Source: Schizophyllum amplum
Taxonomy: Eukaryota; Basidiomycota; Agaricomycetes; Agaricales; Schizophyllaceae
Assembly: GCA_007026445.1 (NCBI GenBank)
Contig: VDMD01000063.1
Span: 1-64,000 of the forward strand
Reading direction: 5' to 3'
DNA length: 64,000 nucleotides
Part shown: in pieces, positions 59,501-64,000 of the stretch
How positions within the stretch are numbered: position 1 is the first letter of the stretch
Layout: each line of letters begins with the position of its first letter
Position numbers and translations under genes: made by a program
The notes under the pieces: generated by a model
What the model saw: only the letters and a program-made list of their open reading frames with translations
Database searches by the model: none
Told to the model about the DNA's origin: nothing

Positions 59501-60251
59501 TGCATTCCGGGGTCGCCTCGCGCGTCAGGACAATGGAGGGCGTGCACACGACCAGCGTGGCGGGAGGGAAAGAAGGCATATATAGATATATGACGGGCGC
59601 GGACAGGAACAGCGTCGGCCATGGCAGTTGCGGGTGAAGGAACAGGGGTGACTGCGGGACCGTCCTTCCTGCCCGGATTCGCCGGAAGGGCCCGAGAACA
59701 ATGGAGATGCGCCTGCTGTCTGCGAATCTCGGTGGCGAAACTATAGCTGCTGTGAGTCAGACCCTTCTTCCGGAGGCGCTGAGTTCATGAAGAAGGTCTT
59801 CGAACGAGAAGCTCACCAGGTAAGGTACGCGTCGAATGGGGATATGGCGCGGCGCGGTTGTGATCCCGTATGCGCGGGAGGTGGGACAAGAGGTAGAGGA
59901 CAGAAAACATCGGACGCGGTGGCGTATAGCAAGCGCCCGCCGATGAATAGATAGATACACGTTACTAGGTAGTGCTCTAAGGATAGCGGCAGTATTATAA
60001 ACGATGACCCAAGGAAAGATACCAAAAACACAAACAAGTCAGATGAAGTACGCGGGTGCCCGGGAAGTATGGGAAGAGGAAGATGCAGGTATGAATGAAG
60101 TAGGCCGGTGGATGATGTCTATGCGCGAGAGCGATGCGGAAAGCGATAGCAAGAGGAGGGAATGGAGGGTCCTACAAAGTCCCTACATAGGCCCGAGTCT
60201 ATAGTGGAATGTATAATATTAGGATGGTCTTCGAGAGCGCTCGAAGAGCAT
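56563..60251. other. Gene-poor region, no gene supported
   Basis: Several open frames of 75-186 codons occur, including a plus-strand frame of 316 codons that starts inside atg12 introns and runs to 57212 and a minus-strand frame at 59062-59622. None shows motifs, splice chains or sensible composition. No repeats with clear boundaries were seen. Confidence 0.35.
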
Positions 60252-60689
60252 TCATTTTTTGGTCTGAGCGGTTGTGCGTCAGCGCGCTTGTTTGTGAGGG
60301 GGGATGGGCGCCTAAGCACTCACCGGTTTCCGCATCATAACCGTGGACGAATCGGAGCCTGTGGACGGCGTCTGCAGGTCTGTGAGCAGACTGACAAGAA
60401 GTATGTGTGGGGGAGTACGCACCCCGCTCGAGTACGTGGATCCCGCAGGGATATTTTGTGATGCATTCGACAAAGCCTTCTTCAACTGTAATGCCGGTCG
60501 TTAGCGACGCGTACTGGGCGCTTAACGTAGAGTACACACCTTGGCTTCGCTCTCCTTCGCGCGATTCGCGTACATGTTATGATGCAGCGCTACGCCCTGC
60601 ATGCTCGTCGCGTGGTGTAATGACGAAAGCGAGGAGGAGACGCTGGGGAATGCGACGAGCGGGGACGGCTTGCTATCGCGAGAAGACAT
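60252..60689 (-). CDS. Small Ser-rich protein with short coiled coil, unknown
   Basis: Four exons, 60689-60540, 60485-60423, 60371-60324 and 60263-60252, with introns of 51-60 bp and all in phase, give 90 residues. MSSRDSKPSP starts a Ser-rich head. HHNMYANRAKESEAKLKKAL with SNASQNIPAGS forms a short basic/acidic helix in the middle. The tail TPSTGSDSSTVMMRKPTKK is phosphorylatable in composition. The protein is too short for a domain call. Four consistent splice junctions and a TATA-like CTATAAAG about 130 bp upstream argue for a real gene; the product is otherwise unknown. Confidence 0.55.
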
Positions 60690-60816
60690 GGGCCGAAGAA
60701 TGAAAGGCCGAAAGAGAACAAGAAGAAAGAAAGAAGAAAGGAGATGCGAGCGCGACAAGCGCGGTTGCGCGACTGCACAAAGAAAGAGGGTGAGGAAAAT
60801 ATCTGCTGGATGATCT

Positions 60817-60824
60817 TTATAGGC
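60817..60824 (-). promoter_or_regulatory. TATA-like box of the gene at 60252-60689
   Basis: CCTATAAAGATC on the minus strand, 128 bp upstream of the ATG, followed by a pyrimidine-rich leader typical of fungal genes. Confidence 0.45.
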
Positions 60825-62200
60825 CCGACCGCATGGACGCGTGACGCCCGGTGACGGCCCGCTGGGCTGGTCACGCCGGAAGCAAAGTTGCCTTTGAATC
60901 TGAGTTACTCCTTCTTATTACATCTCCGATAGCACAGAAAGGTAAGTGTGAGTCGACGCCGGCTTACACCTTCCCTCAACGTGCCCGTGCTTCCCCGACT
61001 CTCCCCGTCGTAATGCCAACTATCGCCCACGATAAGTCCCCCTCGCCCCCGATCCGCATGCCCCGCCACCTCCGCATCCGGCAGGTCCAAGATCTGACGG
61101 TCATAGGGGCACCCGCTGCCACCGCGCGCTGTCGTACAGCGGTACACGTTCTCCTCGTCGGCGTAACCGCGCGCGAGGTCACCCCAACAGCGCGCAGTCC
61201 TTCCGCTTTTCCGACGGAATATCCGCCAGCTCTGATGGGCCCGCAGCGCTGCACGCCCGCCCTCACTGCGGTCGACGGCTTCGGCTAGCGTGCCGAAGGT
61301 ACCCTGACCTCTTGCTCTCAGATCTCTCCGCCGCTTGTTGCAAGCTCCTGCGATGCTCTCCTCAGGGAGGGCCTGATGGACTGTACCTCCCGACTTCTAG
61401 CTCTCGTCCCGAAATTACTTGCATGATATCATGTACCCGAACTGGCCATTCCAGCGCGCCTCGCCGACTTTTTGCCCCCCCATTCACGTCTCTGCAGCGC
61501 CTACGTCAATCGTCAGCTGACGGTCCTCGTCGACAAGAGACACGCCGAGCATTCAGATGCGCAGTCTTCGCCTGTCTGCCCATACTGGACCATCATCGTC
61601 TGACTCTGTTGCGCGAACGACGCGCGGTACTCCTCTTGATGCGATGCCGTACACGCTGCGCTACGAACGCTTGAGTATGAATTCGCCAGCGGTGACACGA
61701 CTTCCACAGCTCTTGAAGTCGCCGATCAAAAGCTGGCGATTGACCTCCTCCGACAGGGCTGGCCATCACGCGGACGCTGAGCGCTGTGGTAACCTCGCCG
61801 GTGAGCAAGGACGCTTGGTACGATAGCGGAGCTTCCGTCTCGCAATCCTCTCACGTATAGCACGGCGGAAGACTTGGCCTACCCACGCGCAGTATCCGCC
61901 CCTGCGAATATGGGACGATCTGCGAATATGAGTCGGCTCATTGGACCTTGCTGTGGCGCGAATACTCTCGTCGACATACATACGAATTCCTCCGCTTTTC
62001 ACGCGCTCCTGTTAGCCGCCACCGCATCATGTTTATGGCCCCGGAGTCCTCTCAATTGCAGTCACCGCAGCAAAGTCTTACGCCCTCGTGTCTACTCGTT
62101 GTCGCCGTTCTCAACCCTAATCTCGTCCTCTATAGCTGCCGCTTTCATGCATGATGCTACCGCTTCCGTCGAGACATGCTGCTGCTTTCGTAAATGCATG

Positions 62201-62291
62201 CTGCCTCCCCATACAAACAAGCTGTCGCCCCCATACCAACAAGCTGCTGCCCTTCATACAAACAAACTGCCGCTTCTCATACTGCCAAGCT
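62201..62291. repeat. Minisatellite, about four units of 21-23 bp
   Basis: Units of the type CTGCCTCCCCATACAAACAA, each starting CTG and ending in an AACAAG-like word. Confidence 0.6.
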
Positions 62292-62430
62292 TTCGCTATA
62301 GGCTGTCAACGTTGCAGCGTGCTTGCAGCCACGGTCGACTCAAACGGCAATGCGTCATCTATGCCGGCTTTCTCGACATCTCCCTGAGGCAGGGGGTTCT
62401 CGTCATATCTCTCGGGTTCTCGTGGTCAAC

Positions 62431-62505
62431 TCTATCGTACCTCGCCTCGAGCACTTCTATCGTACCTCCCCTCGAGCACTTCTATCGTGCCTCCCCTCGG
62501 ACAAT
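62431..62505. repeat. Minisatellite, three 25-bp units
   Basis: Three consecutive 25-bp units beginning TCTATCGTACCTCCCCTCGA, followed by two shorter units that keep TCTATCG. Confidence 0.7.
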
Positions 62506-64000
62506 TCTATCGGTGTCACAAACATCTCTATCGAAGTTGCAAAGGGCATGGCCTATCGGTGTCACAGGGTAGTACCGACGTTCCCCTTCACCTTGGCCTT
62601 CCTCCTCATACCGGCGTGTGCCCAGATACGGTGCCCCGATCTACTCGCAACAGGGTATTCATACGCACCAGGGAACGCACCAGAGAATCCATGCGCGCAA
62701 GGCGATCCGTAGGCGCAAGAAGCACCGGGCAAGCCTGTTTTACGTTGCTGATTGGGATGTGTATCTATGGGTGTGCGTCCTAATCTGCCTGGCGTGTTCT
62801 AATCTGCGCTTCGGGCAACTCATGATACCGACCTGCGTCACGGGCAACTCGAGGCTCACTCAGGCAACTCAAGGCGACTCAGGATCGACGCAAGGCAACT
62901 CGGGATCGACTGAAGGCAGCTCAGACCCCAACCAAACGGTGACGCGCTCGATCGTTATCTAATCGCGCTGCCCCTTCGCGTCGCTGTGGCGCACCTCGCC
63001 GACACCTCACGCCTGCGCACGGTTATGTTCGTACGTTCATTTCCCTGATGTGAGACGTCCCTGGTCTTCTCACCCCGCAACGTGGCAAGTAAGTAGGCGG
63101 GTCCGCTTTCTCGGTGGCGCGGGCTGAGCCTGCTGACCATACATCCCTCCTCGCCCGACATACATCATTGCTGATCATACAATCCAACCAGGGTGTTTAT
63201 GTACTCAAAGTTACATGGACTGCGTGGGATGCTGTAGGCTCATTCTGGCTGCAATGAAGTTAGTAAGTCACGAAGTCTACGCATGAATACGCCGCGTCGC
63301 CATGCGACTGCCACTCACTTCGCCGTGCGACTGTTTGCTCAGTAAATAATCGCTATACTGCCACTCGGCCATGCTACTGCCACGCATGCCTGCTCACGTC
63401 TATCCTGCTGCTGGGGAGACTATCCTGCTGCGCCACTGGGCTGCAGTGGGCTGCGTTACTTATCATGTTCAATCGAATGATATTGTTCCAGGTATGTTCC
63501 CGTGAACTCAATTTTGTTCCCGTGCATTCAGAATTGCTTCAGGATTGTTCCGCGGATGGGCAGGGTCAAGCCCGCGTCCGCCCCAAGCGTTTCCGTCTCC
63601 GAGCGTCCGGCTTCCCGATATCTCTAGTGCGCCTCCCCAACGCCTTCGATCTTCGACATTGGCTTGCGCGCGGCCTCGTCCCGACCAGTGGCTCAACCTG
63701 GGCCCAACAACGTCGGCGCGACGTGCCCAACGACATTGCTATGACCGGATCGACGCCGTCGTCCTGACTCCCAGGCTCAACCGGACTCCTTCTGATCTCA
63801 CCCTCATCGAAACACGAGCGCATACGCGGGCCGCGCGACCCTTGTGAATCCTCTCCCTCCTGGAGCCCGTTTCGGCCTGCCTCAGCCCCTTGCTCTCACC
63901 TGGTCTTCAAAGCTTCACCGGAGACTCCCAGGCGCGCTGCGGAATCACGCTCGCACGCGTGGTACGTCGCGCATGCGTCGAGCTGTTGCTGTTCCTTGCG

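Larger units (their letters stand above)
60690..64000. other. Gene-poor right end with degenerate repeats
   Basis: No supported gene. The DNA contains several short tandem arrays (listed separately), a CTGCCAC-rich patch around 63300-63410 and GATTGTTCC-type words near 63480-63550. Frames of up to 232 codons cross these arrays and are products of them. Confidence 0.35.

Noticed and set aside
59062..59622. 186-codon minus-strand frame with a true ATG
   Set aside because: No motif, odd composition and no supporting splice or promoter; not enough to call a gene.
61874..62572. 232-codon plus-strand frame
   Set aside because: It runs across minisatellite arrays and its protein is a repeat product.

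Overview
The window is nuclear DNA from a filamentous basidiomycete, most likely an Agaricomycete. The signs are GC-rich genes broken by many introns of about 45-65 bp with GTRNGT donors and YAG acceptors, a FunK1-type fungal protein kinase, a GH71 alpha-1,3-glucanase, a solitary Sin3-like PAH domain, an F-box/LRR protein and several basidiomycete-style proteins of unknown function. Almost every gene had to be read by joining exons. Exon boundaries given here were chosen by splice signals, reading phase and family conservation; no transcript data were available.

Left part (1-22 kb). Three copies of a family of about 140 residues, all on the minus strand, lie at the left edge, at 17.4-18.0 kb and at 21.5-22.1 kb, with a truncated relic of a fourth copy at 18.2-18.4 kb. 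A GH71 mutanase with two consecutive 10-nt microexons sits between two inverted copies of a 650-670 bp non-autonomous transposon, each with a perfect 7-bp target duplication. A third element with 3-bp duplications and long CACAG terminal inverted repeats lies at 8.4-9.1 kb. Then follow a small unknown protein, the polyprenyl diphosphate synthase of ubiquinone biosynthesis (COQ1), a proline-rich unknown protein, a BEM46/ABHD13-like membrane hydrolase, a GFA/CENP-V family zinc protein and an intronless unknown gene next to three minisatellites.

Middle (22-45 kb). Bifunctional mitochondrial arginine-pathway enzyme Arg5,6; a low-complexity protein with a leucine-rich tail converging on an F-box/LRR gene; the orphan PAH protein; dynactin subunit 6; a very long O-methyltransferase-like gene carrying a one-base frameshift; an acidic coiled-coil protein; a FunK1 kinase; and a vacuolar Ca2+/H+ exchanger.

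Right part (45-64 kb). Thiamine pyrophosphokinase, a possible Tc1/mariner-type inverted-repeat element, glycyl-tRNA synthetase with an in-frame upstream ATG that would add a mitochondrial presequence, a divergently transcribed molybdopterin synthase small subunit, a bestrophin-like anion channel, and autophagy protein Atg12 whose last exon is reached through a GC-AG intron. The last 7.5 kb is gene-poor: one small 90-residue gene plus degenerate minisatellites.

Most genes are unrelated housekeeping functions, so there is no evident biosynthetic cluster. The interesting parts are the small gene family, the well-delimited non-autonomous transposons, the unusual splice structures, and one-base frame breaks in otherwise conserved genes, which probably reflect sequence errors.
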